DNA from: Vitreimonas flagellata
GTDB lineage: Bacteria > Pseudomonadota > Alphaproteobacteria > Caulobacterales > Aquidulcibacteraceae
Assembly: GCF_004634425.1 (NCBI RefSeq)
Contig: NZ_SBJL01000001.1
Coordinates: 531,001-595,000, forward strand
Direction: 5' to 3'
DNA length: 64,000 nt
In this document: positions 25,662 to 34,694 of the stretch, in pieces
How the letters are laid out: each line of letters begins with the position of its first letter
How positions within the stretch are numbered: position 1 is the first letter of the stretch
Translations under genes and position numbers: made by a program
The notes under the pieces: generated by a model
Database searches by the model: none
What the model was told of the DNA's origin: nothing
What the model saw: only the letters and a program-made list of their open reading frames with translations

Positions 25662-27065
25662 ATGAGTCAGGCCAAATCCTATTTCTTCAGCGGCGTCGGC
25701 GGCTCCGGCATGCTGCCGCTGGCGCTCATATTGCGCGGCAAGGGCGTCACTGTCGCCGGCTCCGACCGTTCGCTCGATCAAGGCCGCCTGGGCGCTAAAT
25801 TCGAGTATTTGAAAGCCCAAGGCATCGCCCTCTTCCCGCAGGACGGCTCGGGCCTCACCAGCGCCGAGCAGATCCTCGTCCGCTCCGCCGCCGTTGAAGA
25901 CACCGTGGGCGATGTTGTCGCCGCCAAGCGTCTCGGCGCGCGCGACATGAAGCGCCCCGAGTTGCTGGCCGAACTCTTCAACGCAGCGCCGGTACGCATC
26001 GGTGTCGCCGGCACTAGCGGCAAATCCACCACCACAGCGATGATCGCCTGGATGCTCCACCGCGCCGGCCGCGATCCCACGGTGATGAACGGCGCTGTGA
26101 TGAAAAACTTCGTTACGCCCGACGCGCTCTTCGCTAGCGCGCTCGTAGGCAAGGGCGATGCGTTCGTCTCCGAGGTCGACGAAAGCGACGGCTCGATCGC
26201 GCGCTATCAGCCGACAATCGCCGTCGTGAACAATATCGCGCTCGACCACAAGAGCATGGACGAACTCCGCGCGCTGTTCTCCGGCTTCGTCAGCAAGGCG
26301 GACGTCGCCGTGCTCAATCTCGACAATGACGAAACCGCCAAGCTCGTCATCAATACATCAGTCCGCACCCGCACCTATGCGCTGCGCTCTGGCCTCGCCG
26401 ATCTCCACTGCGTCTCGATCGCGCCCGCGCCGGACAGCATCGCTTTCGAAGTGCTGGAGCGCGAAGGCAGCGCCGCCGCCAGCGTGAAGCTCAACGTGCC
26501 GGGCGAGCACAACGTCGCCAACGCACTCGCCGCACTCTCCGCCGCACGTGCGTACGGGCTTTCGCTGAAAGAGGCGGCAGCCGCACTCGAAGGCTTCTCC
26601 GGCACCAAGCGCCGCCTCGAGGTCGTCGGCAAAGCCAACAACGTCACCGTCATCGATGATTTCGGGCACAACCCCGACAAAATCACCGCCACGCTGGCGA
26701 CCCTGCACGCCTTTCCCGGTCGTCTGCTCATCATGTTTCAGCCACACGGCTACGGCCCGCTGAAGCTCATGAAAAACGAATTCATCGAGTGCTTCGCCAA
26801 GACCATGGCCGACGACGACGTACTGATCATGCCCGATCCCGTCTATTTCGGCGGCACCGTCGATCGCAGCGTCACCAGCGAACACATCGTCGCCGGCGTT
26901 CGCGCGCGTGGTCACCAAGCGCTCGCGTTCGCCGAACGCAATGCGTGCGGCGATAAACTGATCGAACTCGCCGAACCCGGTGACCGCATCATCGTTATGG
27001 GCGCACGCGACGACACGCTGAGCACATTCGCCGCTGAGCTGGTGCAACGCCTTGATCGGAAGTAG
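25662..27065 (+). CDS. mpl: Mur ligase family protein, Mpl/MurC-like
   Basis: A 467-residue ATP-dependent ligase with the three Mur domains: N-terminal UDP-binding ([14 protein letters not shown], about 8-21), central ATPase (GTSGKSTT, 117-124) and C-terminal amino-acid/peptide domain (GTKRRLE...[12 protein letters not shown]). It resembles MurC, but it is away from the division/wall cluster and faces ldcA, so a Mpl role (joining recycled tripeptide to UDP-MurNAc) is more likely. The catalytic-region DDFGHNP has Asn where MurC usually has His. Length matches Mpl (about 455-470). The symbol is inference from fold and context. Confidence 0.8.
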   Translation: MSQAKSYFFSGVGGSGMLPLALILRGKGVTVAGSDRSLDQGRLGAKFEYLKAQGIALFPQDGSGLTSAEQILVRSAAVEDTVGDVVAAKRLGARDMKRPELLAELFNAAPVRIGVAGTSGKSTTTAMIAWMLHRAGRDPTVMNGAVMKNFVTPDALFASALVGKGDAFVSEVDESDGSIARYQPTIAVVNNIALDHKSMDELRALFSGFVSKADVAVLNLDNDETAKLVINTSVRTRTYALRSGLADLHCVSIAPAPDSIAFEVLEREGSAAASVKLNVPGEHNVANALAALSAARAYGLSLKEAAAALEGFSGTKRRLEVVGKANNVTVIDDFGHNPDKITATLATLHAFPGRLLIMFQPHGYGPLKLMKNEFIECFAKTMADDDVLIMPDPVYFGGTVDRSVTSEHIVAGVRARGHQALAFAERNACGDKLIELAEPGDRIIVMGARDDTLSTFAAELVQRLDRK

Positions 27066-27074
27066 GGCGCTCCC

Positions 27075-28433
27075 CTACTCCGCCGCCTGCTTCGGTTCTT
27101 CGGGCAGGGGCTCCAGCGGCGCAAACCGCGCGGCATCTTCCACCAGCAACTCCGCGCGCAACGTGATCACGCCGTCATCGTCGGTTTGCTCTTCAAGAAT
27201 TTTGCCCGCCGCCGCGATCTGTGCGCGCGCGCGTCCGGCATCATCCGGCGACAAGGTGAGGGTGACCACGCGCGTGGCTGAGAAGGCCGCGCGATCGATC
27301 GCCGCGAGCAGGGCGTCCACGCCCTCCCCCGTCTCCGCCGAAATCGCAACAGGGGGTAGGGCCTCGCCCTGCCCCTGCTCGGCCGCCGTGTGCGCGCGCC
27401 GCAAGCGGCCTTCGCGCGTCGCATCGTCCAGCAGATCGATCTTATTCCAAGCCTCGATCACGCGCGGCGTTTTCCCGCCCGCATCTTTCGCCAATTGCGC
27501 CAGCACGCCCAGCACATCGGCCTTCTGCTTGTCCGTCTCCGGATGCGCGATGTCGCGCACGTGCACGAGCAAATCCGCTTCCGTCACAGCTTCCAAAGTG
27601 GCGCGAAACGCCTCCACCAGCTCGTGCGGCAGATCGGAGATGAAGCCCACCGTGTCGCTCATGATCACGGCGCGATGGCTCGGCAGCTTCACTTGCCGCG
27701 CCGTTGGATCGAGTGTGGCGAACAGCATGTCTTTCGCCAGCACGCCGGCCTGCGTCAGCCGATTGAACAGCGTGGACTTGCCCGCGTTCGTATAGCCCAC
27801 CAACACCACAGCCGGCAGCCCCGCACGCGAGCGCGCGCGACGCTGCAGGCCGCGCGTGCGCCGCACATCCTCCAGTTCGCGCTTCAGCTTCAAAATCCGA
27901 TCGGCGATGATCCGGCGATCGAGCTCGATCTGCGTTTCGCCAGGGCCGCCGGTTTTGCCTAGGCCGCCACGCTGACGCTCCAAGTGCGTCCATGTCCGCA
28001 CCAGGCGCGAGCGCTCATAGCCTTGCCGCGCCAGCTCGACCTGCAGCTTGCCTTCCTTGGTGCGCGCACGCAGGCCGAAGATCTCCAAGATCAGCCCCGT
28101 GCGATCCACGACCTTCGCGCCAATATCCGTTTCCAGATTGCGCTGCTGCACAGGCGAGAGCGGCGCATCGATCACGACAACGCCCGCGCCAGTTTCTTCG
28201 GCGCGCTCTTTCAAACGCTCCACGCGCCCGCCGCCCAGATAGGTGCGCGGGCTGATCTGGCGCAGCGGCGGGGCCTCCGCGTGCGTCACGTCGAGCCCAA
28301 GCGCCTGCGCCAGCCCTACGGCTTCCAGCAGGCGCGCTTCTCCGTCGCGAATGCTCTCGCCCGCCGTCGCCAGCGGGCGCAGCACGATCGCGCGATTGAA
28401 ATCTTTGAGCGGCGTATCAGCCGTCGGCTTCAT
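27075..28433 (-). CDS. hflX: GTPase HflX
   Basis: A 452-residue ribosome-associated GTPase that splits stalled or hibernating ribosomes. The N-terminal HflX domain (about 1-190) contains [12 protein letters not shown] and the glycine-rich [13 protein letters not shown] linker. The G domain follows, with G1 [10 protein letters not shown]3 DTVGFI and G4 NKID. The start at 28433 ([12 protein letters not shown]) overlaps the hfq end by 17 bases; a 44-codon upstream extension inside hfq is rejected. The hfq-hflX order is widely conserved. It converges with the mpl-like gene, 9 bases away. Confidence 0.95.
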   Translation of the reverse strand: MKPTADTPLKDFNRAIVLRPLATAGESIRDGEARLLEAVGLAQALGLDVTHAEAPPLRQISPRTYLGGGRVERLKERAEETGAGVVVIDAPLSPVQQRNLETDIGAKVVDRTGLILEIFGLRARTKEGKLQVELARQGYERSRLVRTWTHLERQRGGLGKTGGPGETQIELDRRIIADRILKLKRELEDVRRTRGLQRRARSRAGLPAVVLVGYTNAGKSTLFNRLTQAGVLAKDMLFATLDPTARQVKLPSHRAVIMSDTVGFISDLPHELVEAFRATLEAVTEADLLVHVRDIAHPETDKQKADVLGVLAQLAKDAGGKTPRVIEAWNKIDLLDDATREGRLRRAHTAAEQGQGEALPPVAISAETGEGVDALLAAIDRAAFSATRVVTLTLSPDDAGRARAQIAAAGKILEEQTDDDGVITLRAELLVEDAARFAPLEPLPEEPKQAAE

Positions 28434-28668
28434 CAGCGGCCTTGTCGATATCGTACAATTGCACGGGCGCGCCCGGCATGATCGTCGAAATCGCGTGCTT
28501 GTAAACGAGCTGCACCTGCCCATCGCGGCGCAGCAACACACAGAAATTGTCGAACCAGGTGACAACGCCCTGCAGTTTCACGCCGTTGACGAGGAAAATC
28601 GTGAGTGGCGTCTTGGCCTTGCGGACGGCGTTCAGGAACGTGTCCTGGAGGTTTTGTTTCTTATCCAT
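28417..28668 (-). CDS. hfq: RNA chaperone Hfq
   Basis: An 83-residue Sm-like protein that pairs small RNAs with mRNAs as a hexameric ring. It starts [17 protein letters not shown]. Sm1 (about 8-40) contains [15 protein letters not shown], and Sm2 carries the YKHAIST signature (about 60-66) whose KHA lines the proximal U-binding pore. The C-terminal tail is short, as usual in alphaproteobacteria. The start at 28668 gives the canonical N-terminus; a 30-codon upstream extension is non-homologous in look. It lies between dat and hflX and overlaps hflX. Confidence 0.97.
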   Translation of the reverse strand: MDKKQNLQDTFLNAVRKAKTPLTIFLVNGVKLQGVVTWFDNFCVLLRRDGQVQLVYKHAISTIMPGAPVQLYDIDKAADEADG

Positions 28669-28786
28669 GGTGTAGCCCCATGCTTGAGTTTTATGACGCC
28701 GCGACGAAACGCGCGGCTTGATGGGGCTGCTATAGGCGCGATCCGGCGCCGGCGCCAACTCTACCGCACGCGAAGAACTGTAATGA

Positions 28787-29635
28787 CTACTCGGCGCCCA
28801 AATATGCGGCGCGCAGGGCCTGGGTCACCGGGCCGGGCTTTCCTTCGCCAACCGGAACATTGTCGATGGCGATCACCGGAAAGATTGGGCTGCCAGCGCC
28901 GGTCACGAACGCCTCACGCGCGGCTTTGGCTTCAGCCAGCGTGAACGGCTCTTCGATAACCTGCATCTGCCGCTCCTGCGCCACGCGCATCACGGACGCG
29001 CGCGTCACGCCATGCAGGATATCATTTGAGAGCGGCCGCGTGCGGAGGCGCCCTTGCGCATCCACGATCCATGCATTCGAGGACGTGCCCTCGGTGATGA
29101 AGCCGTCCTCGTCCACGAACCACGCCTCGAACGCGCCAGCTTCCTTCGCCGCCTGACGCTGCAATATGTTCGGCAGCAGATTGACCGATTTGATGTCGCG
29201 CCGCGCCCAGCGAATTTCCGGCGTCGTGATCACTTTCACGCCTTCGGCGCCACGCTTGCGCATCCCCGCCTGATCCAAATTCTTCGCCGTGATGATCAAA
29301 GTCGGCTTGATCGGCTTGCTCGGAAACGTGTGATCGCGCGGGGCCACGCCACGGCTCACTTGGATATAGACGATGCCTTCACGCACCTTGTTGCGCCGCA
29401 TCGTCTCCTTGATCACCAGATGCAGCGCACGGTCATCCATCGGCGCTGGCGCGCGGATTTCGTTCAACGAGCGTCGCATGCGCGCAAAATGGCCGTCAGA
29501 ATCGCGCAGCTGACCGCCGCGCACGGGCCAGACCTCATAGATTGAATCGCCAAACTGAAAGCCGCGATCGTTGATTGAGATCGCCGCATAGCGCATCGGC
29601 ACGTATGCGCCATTCACATACGCGATCTGGCTCAT
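28787..29635 (-). CDS. dat: D-amino acid aminotransferase (class IV PLP)
   Basis: A 282-residue class IV aminotransferase that interconverts D-alanine and D-glutamate via pyruvate/2-oxoglutarate, supplying wall D-amino acids. The PLP lysine is K149 in [13 protein letters not shown]. The class IV signature region E-x-x-x-S-N-A-W ([13 protein letters not shown]) follows. It starts [13 protein letters not shown], typical of Dat. The start overlaps the ntrX end by 4 bases. Its place between ntrX and hfq suggests it is expressed with the ntr block. A branched-chain aminotransferase role is less likely, given the Dat-like N-terminus and KSVNLLPN. Confidence 0.9.
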   Translation of the reverse strand: MSQIAYVNGAYVPMRYAAISINDRGFQFGDSIYEVWPVRGGQLRDSDGHFARMRRSLNEIRAPAPMDDRALHLVIKETMRRNKVREGIVYIQVSRGVAPRDHTFPSKPIKPTLIITAKNLDQAGMRKRGAEGVKVITTPEIRWARRDIKSVNLLPNILQRQAAKEAGAFEAWFVDEDGFITEGTSSNAWIVDAQGRLRTRPLSNDILHGVTRASVMRVAQERQMQVIEEPFTLAEAKAAREAFVTGAGSPIFPVIAIDNVPVGEGKPGPVTQALRAAYLGAE

Positions 29636-31023
29636 TCAGCTTCTTGCCCAGCCCGCCCCGGCGCTTCCACGCCAAGTGATTTCAGCTTCCGGTGCAACGC
29701 CGACCGCTCCATGCCGATGAACGCGGCCGTTCGCGAGATATTGCCGCCAAAGCGCGTGATCTGCACGTTCAGGTATTCGCGTTCAAACCGCTCGCGCGCG
29801 TCGCGCAACGGCAGACCGATCACTTCCTGCATCCCATCGTGCTTGGCGCCGGCTGACGGCCAAGCCTCCGGCGGCAGCGAATCCACCGTCACCGGCGTCG
29901 CCAAATCACCTGTCGCCAAGATCAGAATGCGTTCGATCACGTTGCGCAGCTGGCGCACATTGCCCGGCCATTCCGCGGCTTGCAGCGCCGCCAACGCATC
30001 TTCGCCAATCTGGCGCGCCGGCACGCCCGTCATGCCCGCGAGACGACCGACAAAATAACCCGCCAACTCCGGAATATCCTCACGCCGCTCAGCCAATGCC
30101 GGCGCGCGCAACGGCACCACATTCAAGCGATGATACAAATCCTGGCGGAAACGGCCTTGCTCGATATCGCCGCTCAGATCGCGCGACGACGACGACACCA
30201 CGCGCACGTTCACCTGCACATCCGTCGAGCCACCCAAGCGCCGGAAACGTTGCTCCACGAGCACGCGCAGGATTTTCGATTGCGTCTCTATCGGCATGTC
30301 GCCGACCTCATCCAAGAAGAGCGTCCCGGCGTGCGCTTGCTCGAACACGCCGATCTTACGCGCGCGGCCGTCTGGGCCTTCTTCGCCGAAGATTTCGCTT
30401 TCCATGCGATCTGGCGCGATCGACGCCGCATTGATCGCCACGAAAGGTCCGCCATTGCGGGCGCTGCGCTCATGTAGCAGTCGCGCAATCAATTCCTTGC
30501 CCGAGCCTGCCGGGCCACTGATCAAGACGCGCGAATTCGTTTGCGACACCCGGTCGATCGCGCTGCGCAACGCCGCCATCACCGCCGAAGAACCGATCAG
30601 ATCATCACTCGCCGCCGAGCGCGCCTTCAGCGCCATATTTTCGCGCTTCAGACGCGTTGTCTCCAACGCGCGCTCCACCACGAGCAGCAGACGGTCAGCC
30701 GTGAACGGCTTCTCGACGAAGTCATACGCACCTTTGCGGATCGCCGAGACGGCGGTCTCGATCGTACCGTGACCGGAGATCACGATCACCGGCATATCGG
30801 GATCGATCTCCTTGAACGTCGCCAAGAGCTCAAGGCCATCCATCCGGCTGCCTTGCAGCCAAATATCCAACACGATCAGCGATGGCGTGCGTCGACGCAG
30901 CGCATCGAGCGCTTCGTCAGAGTCGCGTGCTGTGCGCACCTGGTGGCCGTCGTCTTCGAGAATGCCCGAGACGAGATCGCGAATGTCAGCTTCGTCGTCG
31001 ATAATGAGGATGTCAGACGCCAT
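29632..31023 (-). CDS. ntrX: Response regulator NtrX (GAFTGA-less AAA+)
   Basis: A 463-residue response regulator. The receiver domain (1-120) has acceptor D53 in VLDIWLQG. The AAA+ domain has Walker A GPAGSGKE (about 170-177) and Walker B TLFLDEVGDMP, and the C-terminus is a Fis-type helix-turn-helix (ISRTAAFIGMERSALHRKLK). Between IFGEEG and the Walker B strand (211-232) there is no GAFTGA loop, so classical sigma-54 activation is not expected. That matches other alphaproteobacterial NtrX proteins, which act on nitrogen, redox and envelope genes. It overlaps ntrY by one base. Confidence 0.95.
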   Translation of the reverse strand: MASDILIIDDEADIRDLVSGILEDDGHQVRTARDSDEALDALRRRTPSLIVLDIWLQGSRMDGLELLATFKEIDPDMPVIVISGHGTIETAVSAIRKGAYDFVEKPFTADRLLLVVERALETTRLKRENMALKARSAASDDLIGSSAVMAALRSAIDRVSQTNSRVLISGPAGSGKELIARLLHERSARNGGPFVAINAASIAPDRMESEIFGEEGPDGRARKIGVFEQAHAGTLFLDEVGDMPIETQSKILRVLVEQRFRRLGGSTDVQVNVRVVSSSSRDLSGDIEQGRFRQDLYHRLNVVPLRAPALAERREDIPELAGYFVGRLAGMTGVPARQIGEDALAALQAAEWPGNVRQLRNVIERILILATGDLATPVTVDSLPPEAWPSAGAKHDGMQEVIGLPLRDARERFEREYLNVQITRFGGNISRTAAFIGMERSALHRKLKSLGVEAPGRAGQEAE

Positions 31024-33254
31024 CAGGCTGCTCCTGCGCCGTGTTCTGCGGCCGTTTCGACCGTGTCATCGGCCCGCTTGGGGAGAACAAAACGGACGAC
31101 AGCGCCTGGGCTTTGCCCCGGCGCGTCGTCCAACTCAATCAGCCCCCCGTGGTCTTCAACAATGCGCGCAACGATCGCCAGGCCCAGCCCCGAGCCTTTC
31201 ACCCGCGTCGTCACGTACGGTTCGATCAGGCGGTGGCGATCCTTTTCGGGAAAACCCAAGCCGTTGTCGATCACTTCAAACTGCACGCCAAAATCCAGAT
31301 CGCGCAGCCGCAGCAACACGAACCCATCCTTCGGCTCACCGTCGCGCGCGCGACGCGCCTGCACGCTTTCTGCGGCATTCTTGATAAGGTTCAGCAACGC
31401 CTGCGAGATCAAGCGCTCGTCGCTGACCAGTCCAATCGGCTTATCGACGCCTTCGACTTCGATGCGCATGTCCGCGAACGCTAGGCGCTGACCAAACACA
31501 GTCTGACGCGCGATCTCGCTCATGTCGGCAAACGCCATACGCGGCGTCGGCATCCGCGCGAACGACGAAAACTCATCCACCATGCGGCCGATATCGGCGA
31601 CTTGACGCAGGATCGTGTCGGTGCATTTCAGGAACGTGTCCTGATCCGATGTGATTTCGTCCGTGTATTTGCGACGCAGACGTTCCGCCGAGAGTTGGAT
31701 CGGCGTCAGTGGATTTTTGATCTCGTGCGCGATGCGACGCGCCACGTCCTTCCAAGCCTCCTGGCGCTGGGCCGAGATGAGCTTGGTCATGTCGTCGAAC
31801 GTGAGCACCAAGCCGCCGTCCGCCTCCGGGCTCATGCGGACACTCAAATTGAGCGAGCCACCGTCGCGCATGAGATCGACGCGCATCGCCGGCGTCTCGC
31901 CCATTGGTGAAGCGCGATTGAGCAATTCCGCGAATTCGGGCGCGACATCGATTATGCGCCGGCCGACCAAATTCTCTTCGCCCAAGAGCTGCACCGCCGA
32001 GCGATTGGCGGCCGAGATGCGCCCATTCTTGTCGAGACCGACCACGCCTGCGCTGACGCCCGCGAGAACGGTCTCGATGAATTGGCTGCGGTCCTGCGCT
32101 TCTTCCTGTGCGGCAATCAGATCGCGACGCTGCGCATCCAGCTGCGCCGTCATGCGATTGAACGCCGTCGCCAGCGCGTCGATCTCGTCGCGTTCCTCGC
32201 CGACGCTGACGCGCGCTTTGAGATCACCGCTTTCCACGCGCCGCGCAGCGCCGACCAGCCGGCCAATCGGCTCGGCCACGCGCGTGGCGCTGTTCAACCC
32301 AACCCAGCCTGCCGCCAACAACACAAGCAGCGCGGTTGAGAGATAGGCCAAGCCAAACAAGCTGCGTAGCGCGCCCTGTTGTTCGCGCGCGCTGCGATAG
32401 TCTTCAACCGAGGATTCGAATGCGCGCAATTGCGTCACCAATCCCGGTGCAACCGGGCGCGTCACGAGCAGATACGCGTCCTGATACTCACTCAGCCGAT
32501 TGAGCGCGCGAACGCTATTGGTCGGCTCGTCGAATCGCACAGACACTTCGCCGGCATTCGCCGCCACGTAGGCGTTGGCTGATGGCGCACTATAGGCGCC
32601 CCCACCCGGCATCTCGCTCCGCGCCAAAATGCGGCCGGCGCTATCGACCACGTACGCGGCCGACAGAGCGCGGCGCTCTGTCTGCGCATCGAGGAACGCC
32701 AGATAACGCTGCGGCTCGGTCAGCAGTCCCTGGCGCGCCGCATTCAAATCGACGCTCATCGCTTCGACTTCATTGCTGAGCCCGCCGGACGCGAGGTCGA
32801 CGTAAGCGCGGCCAACGTCAGCCGCGTTCTCGATCGTGCTCTCCACGCGCTGGCTGAACCAACGATCGACGCCCTGGCTGAAGGTGAAGCCCAGAAACGC
32901 CGCGACGATGATCGCCGGCGCGAGCGCGGCCAGCGCAAACAACGTCACGAAGCGCAAATGCAAACGCGCGCCGGTGGCGGCCGAGCGCCAAGCCTTGGCG
33001 ATGCGCAGCATGCGATGCGCGAAAATGCCGGTGAGCACCACAGAGATGGCGATGCTGGCGAAGAGCATCCCGCCGATCGCCGTATTGGCCTCCCCTGCCA
33101 GACCTTCGCCGAGGAGGAGGGCGATGGTCGCGATCGAGGTGAGGAGGGCGGCGACGCCAAACCCTATGGCGAACGCGAGCGCGCTCTTACCTTGCGGACG
33201 GTCGCTTAGAACCGCCGCGTCAGACGCAGGCTCATTCGCCGTGATTTGCACCAT
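31023..33254 (-). CDS. ntrY: Sensor histidine kinase NtrY
   Basis: A 743-residue membrane kinase paired with NtrX. Several hydrophobic helices occupy about 25-110, then an extracytoplasmic loop and another helix near 290-315, a HAMP domain (about 315-370), a PAS domain (about 380-480), a HisKA motif with ARRIAHEIKNPLTPIQLSAE (phospho-His), and a HATPase_c domain ending with SGLGLAIVARIVEDHGG. The architecture is that of NtrY rather than NtrB. In relatives it senses redox/oxygen through PAS-bound haem, but no haem ligand can be assigned here. A palindrome lies 14-35 bases upstream of the start. Confidence 0.95.
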   Translation of the reverse strand: MVQITANEPASDAAVLSDRPQGKSALAFAIGFGVAALLTSIATIALLLGEGLAGEANTAIGGMLFASIAISVVLTGIFAHRMLRIAKAWRSAATGARLHLRFVTLFALAALAPAIIVAAFLGFTFSQGVDRWFSQRVESTIENAADVGRAYVDLASGGLSNEVEAMSVDLNAARQGLLTEPQRYLAFLDAQTERRALSAAYVVDSAGRILARSEMPGGGAYSAPSANAYVAANAGEVSVRFDEPTNSVRALNRLSEYQDAYLLVTRPVAPGLVTQLRAFESSVEDYRSAREQQGALRSLFGLAYLSTALLVLLAAGWVGLNSATRVAEPIGRLVGAARRVESGDLKARVSVGEERDEIDALATAFNRMTAQLDAQRRDLIAAQEEAQDRSQFIETVLAGVSAGVVGLDKNGRISAANRSAVQLLGEENLVGRRIIDVAPEFAELLNRASPMGETPAMRVDLMRDGGSLNLSVRMSPEADGGLVLTFDDMTKLISAQRQEAWKDVARRIAHEIKNPLTPIQLSAERLRRKYTDEITSDQDTFLKCTDTILRQVADIGRMVDEFSSFARMPTPRMAFADMSEIARQTVFGQRLAFADMRIEVEGVDKPIGLVSDERLISQALLNLIKNAAESVQARRARDGEPKDGFVLLRLRDLDFGVQFEVIDNGLGFPEKDRHRLIEPYVTTRVKGSGLGLAIVARIVEDHGGLIELDDAPGQSPGAVVRFVLPKRADDTVETAAEHGAGAA

Positions 33255-33267
33255 GACCGGGGGAACT

Positions 33268-33298
33268 CATGTTGCCATATAGCAACATGGTGTTGAAC
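33268..33298 (-). promoter_or_regulatory. Inverted repeats upstream of ntrY, candidate NtrX operator
   Basis: CATGTTGC (33268-33275) and GCAACATG (33282-33289) are perfect complements around CATATA. An overlapping CAAC-ATGGT-GTTG (33283-33295) gives a second inverted repeat of the CAA...TTG type. NtrX of related bacteria has been reported to bind CAA-N-TTG inverted repeats at the ntrYX promoter, so autoregulation is plausible. It lies so near the ATG that an mRNA hairpin is the alternative. Confidence 0.45.
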
Positions 33299-33314
33299 CA
33301 AGATCACGCCAGCG

Positions 33315-34694
33315 TCAATCGCCGCGCCCAGTCTTGATGCCTAAGGTTTGGATTTTCTTCCGCAAAGTATTGCGGTTGATGCCCAGCACGGCCGCAGCCC
33401 GGATCTGGTTGCCGCGGGTGGCCTGGAGCGCTTGCTCGATCAGCGGACGCTCCACCTCGGCCAAAAGCCGATCGTAAAGCCCGGCGTCGGGCAGGTCGGG
33501 GCTGGCTGCGGCGAATTCCGAGGCGAGACGGCGCGAGACGGCCGCTTCAAAGCCCTCCCCGCTCTCCTCCGCTGCCTGCTCCTTCGCGGCGACGCCCAAC
33601 TCATTGCCGATCTCGCGGGCCGTGATCACCGAAGCAGGGCTCAAGGCGGCCGCGCGGCGCAGCAAATTCTCGAGCTCACGGACGTTGCCAGGGAAATCGT
33701 ACGCCTTCAGCCGCTCGATCGCCGAGCTGTCCAATTGCTTATCCGGCAGCCCCTCACGCTTGGCGCGCACGAGAAACGCTCGCGCCAGATCGCCGACGTC
33801 TTCCAAGCGCTCGCGCAGCGGCGGCAGACGGATCGCCACCACGTTCAAGCGATAGAACAAATCCTGGCGGAACGAGCCTTGGCGCGCGAGTGACGCCAGC
33901 GGGCGTTGCGCCGCCGCGATTAAGCGTACATTCGGCCGTTCGTTTGGATCGTCTGAATGCAGCAAGCCGGCCAAACGCGTCTGCGCGTCGCTCGGCAGCT
34001 CATCAACATCTTCCAAAAACAGCGTGCCATTGCGCGCCTGATGGAATTTACCCTCTGGGCCAAACAGATCCTGATCGATCTGCGCGGGCGCCGCGCCCGC
34101 GAGGCTCACAATCACGAACGGCCCGCTAGCACGGCGACTATGATCGTGGATCGCCCGCGCCACGCGCTCCTTGCCCGTGCCGCTTTCGCCTTCGACCAGC
34201 ACGGTCAGATCCGTGCCCGCCACACGCGCCATTACGCGATAAACTTCCTGCATCGCCGGCGCGCGGCCGATCAACGGCAGCTTCTCTTCCTTCTCGGCCT
34301 TTGCGCCCTGCGCGCGCGTCTTCGCATCCGGCCCGCCGGTCAGCGCGCGGCGCACAGCCGCCATCAGATCATCGAGATCAAACGGCTTAGGCACATAATC
34401 ATAAGCGCCGGCGCCAGCCGCGGAGAGCGCGGTCGATACCGTCGACTGCGCGCTCATCACGATCACGGGCAGGTTAGGGCGCGCCATCCGCATTGAGGGC
34501 AGTGCGTCGAACACGCATTCGTCGCCCATGTAAACGTCGCTCAGCACGAGGTCGCCCTCCCCCTCGCGCACCCATTTCGACAATGTCGCGACATTGCCCG
34601 TCGCGCGCACATTGTACCCCTCTTTGCCGAGCGCTTGCGACAGCACGAAACGCAATGAGGCGTCGTCATCCGCCAGCAGAATGCGTGCGCTCAT
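33315..34694 (-). CDS. ntrC: Nitrogen regulator NtrC lacking GAFTGA
   Basis: A 459-residue response regulator: receiver (1-120, acceptor D53 in LSDVYMGDE), AAA+ domain (about 140-375, Walker A GESGTGKE at 169-176) and C-terminal Fis helix-turn-helix (IRAAAVLGINRNTLRKKIQ). The loop that should read GAFTGA is deleted: DLFGPEGKFHQARNGTLFLED (209-229) runs straight to Walker B, which is LEDVDE rather than LDEIGD. Sigma-54 contact is therefore unlikely. The same loss is known for Rhodobacter capsulatus and Caulobacter NtrC, which work with other holoenzymes or as chromatin-like regulators. It overlaps ntrB by 4 bases. Confidence 0.93.
   Translation of the reverse strand: MSARILLADDDASLRFVLSQALGKEGYNVRATGNVATLSKWVREGEGDLVLSDVYMGDECVFDALPSMRMARPNLPVIVMSAQSTVSTALSAAGAGAYDYVPKPFDLDDLMAAVRRALTGGPDAKTRAQGAKAEKEEKLPLIGRAPAMQEVYRVMARVAGTDLTVLVEGESGTGKERVARAIHDHSRRASGPFVIVSLAGAAPAQIDQDLFGPEGKFHQARNGTLFLEDVDELPSDAQTRLAGLLHSDDPNERPNVRLIAAAQRPLASLARQGSFRQDLFYRLNVVAIRLPPLRERLEDVGDLARAFLVRAKREGLPDKQLDSSAIERLKAYDFPGNVRELENLLRRAAALSPASVITAREIGNELGVAAKEQAAEESGEGFEAAVSRRLASEFAAASPDLPDAGLYDRLLAEVERPLIEQALQATRGNQIRAAAVLGINRNTLRKKIQTLGIKTGRGD

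Noticed and set aside
28434-28565. 44-codon N-terminal extension of HflX
   Set aside because: It overlaps hfq in another frame and is Cys/Ser-rich without homology; the ATG at 28433 starts the canonical HflX protein.
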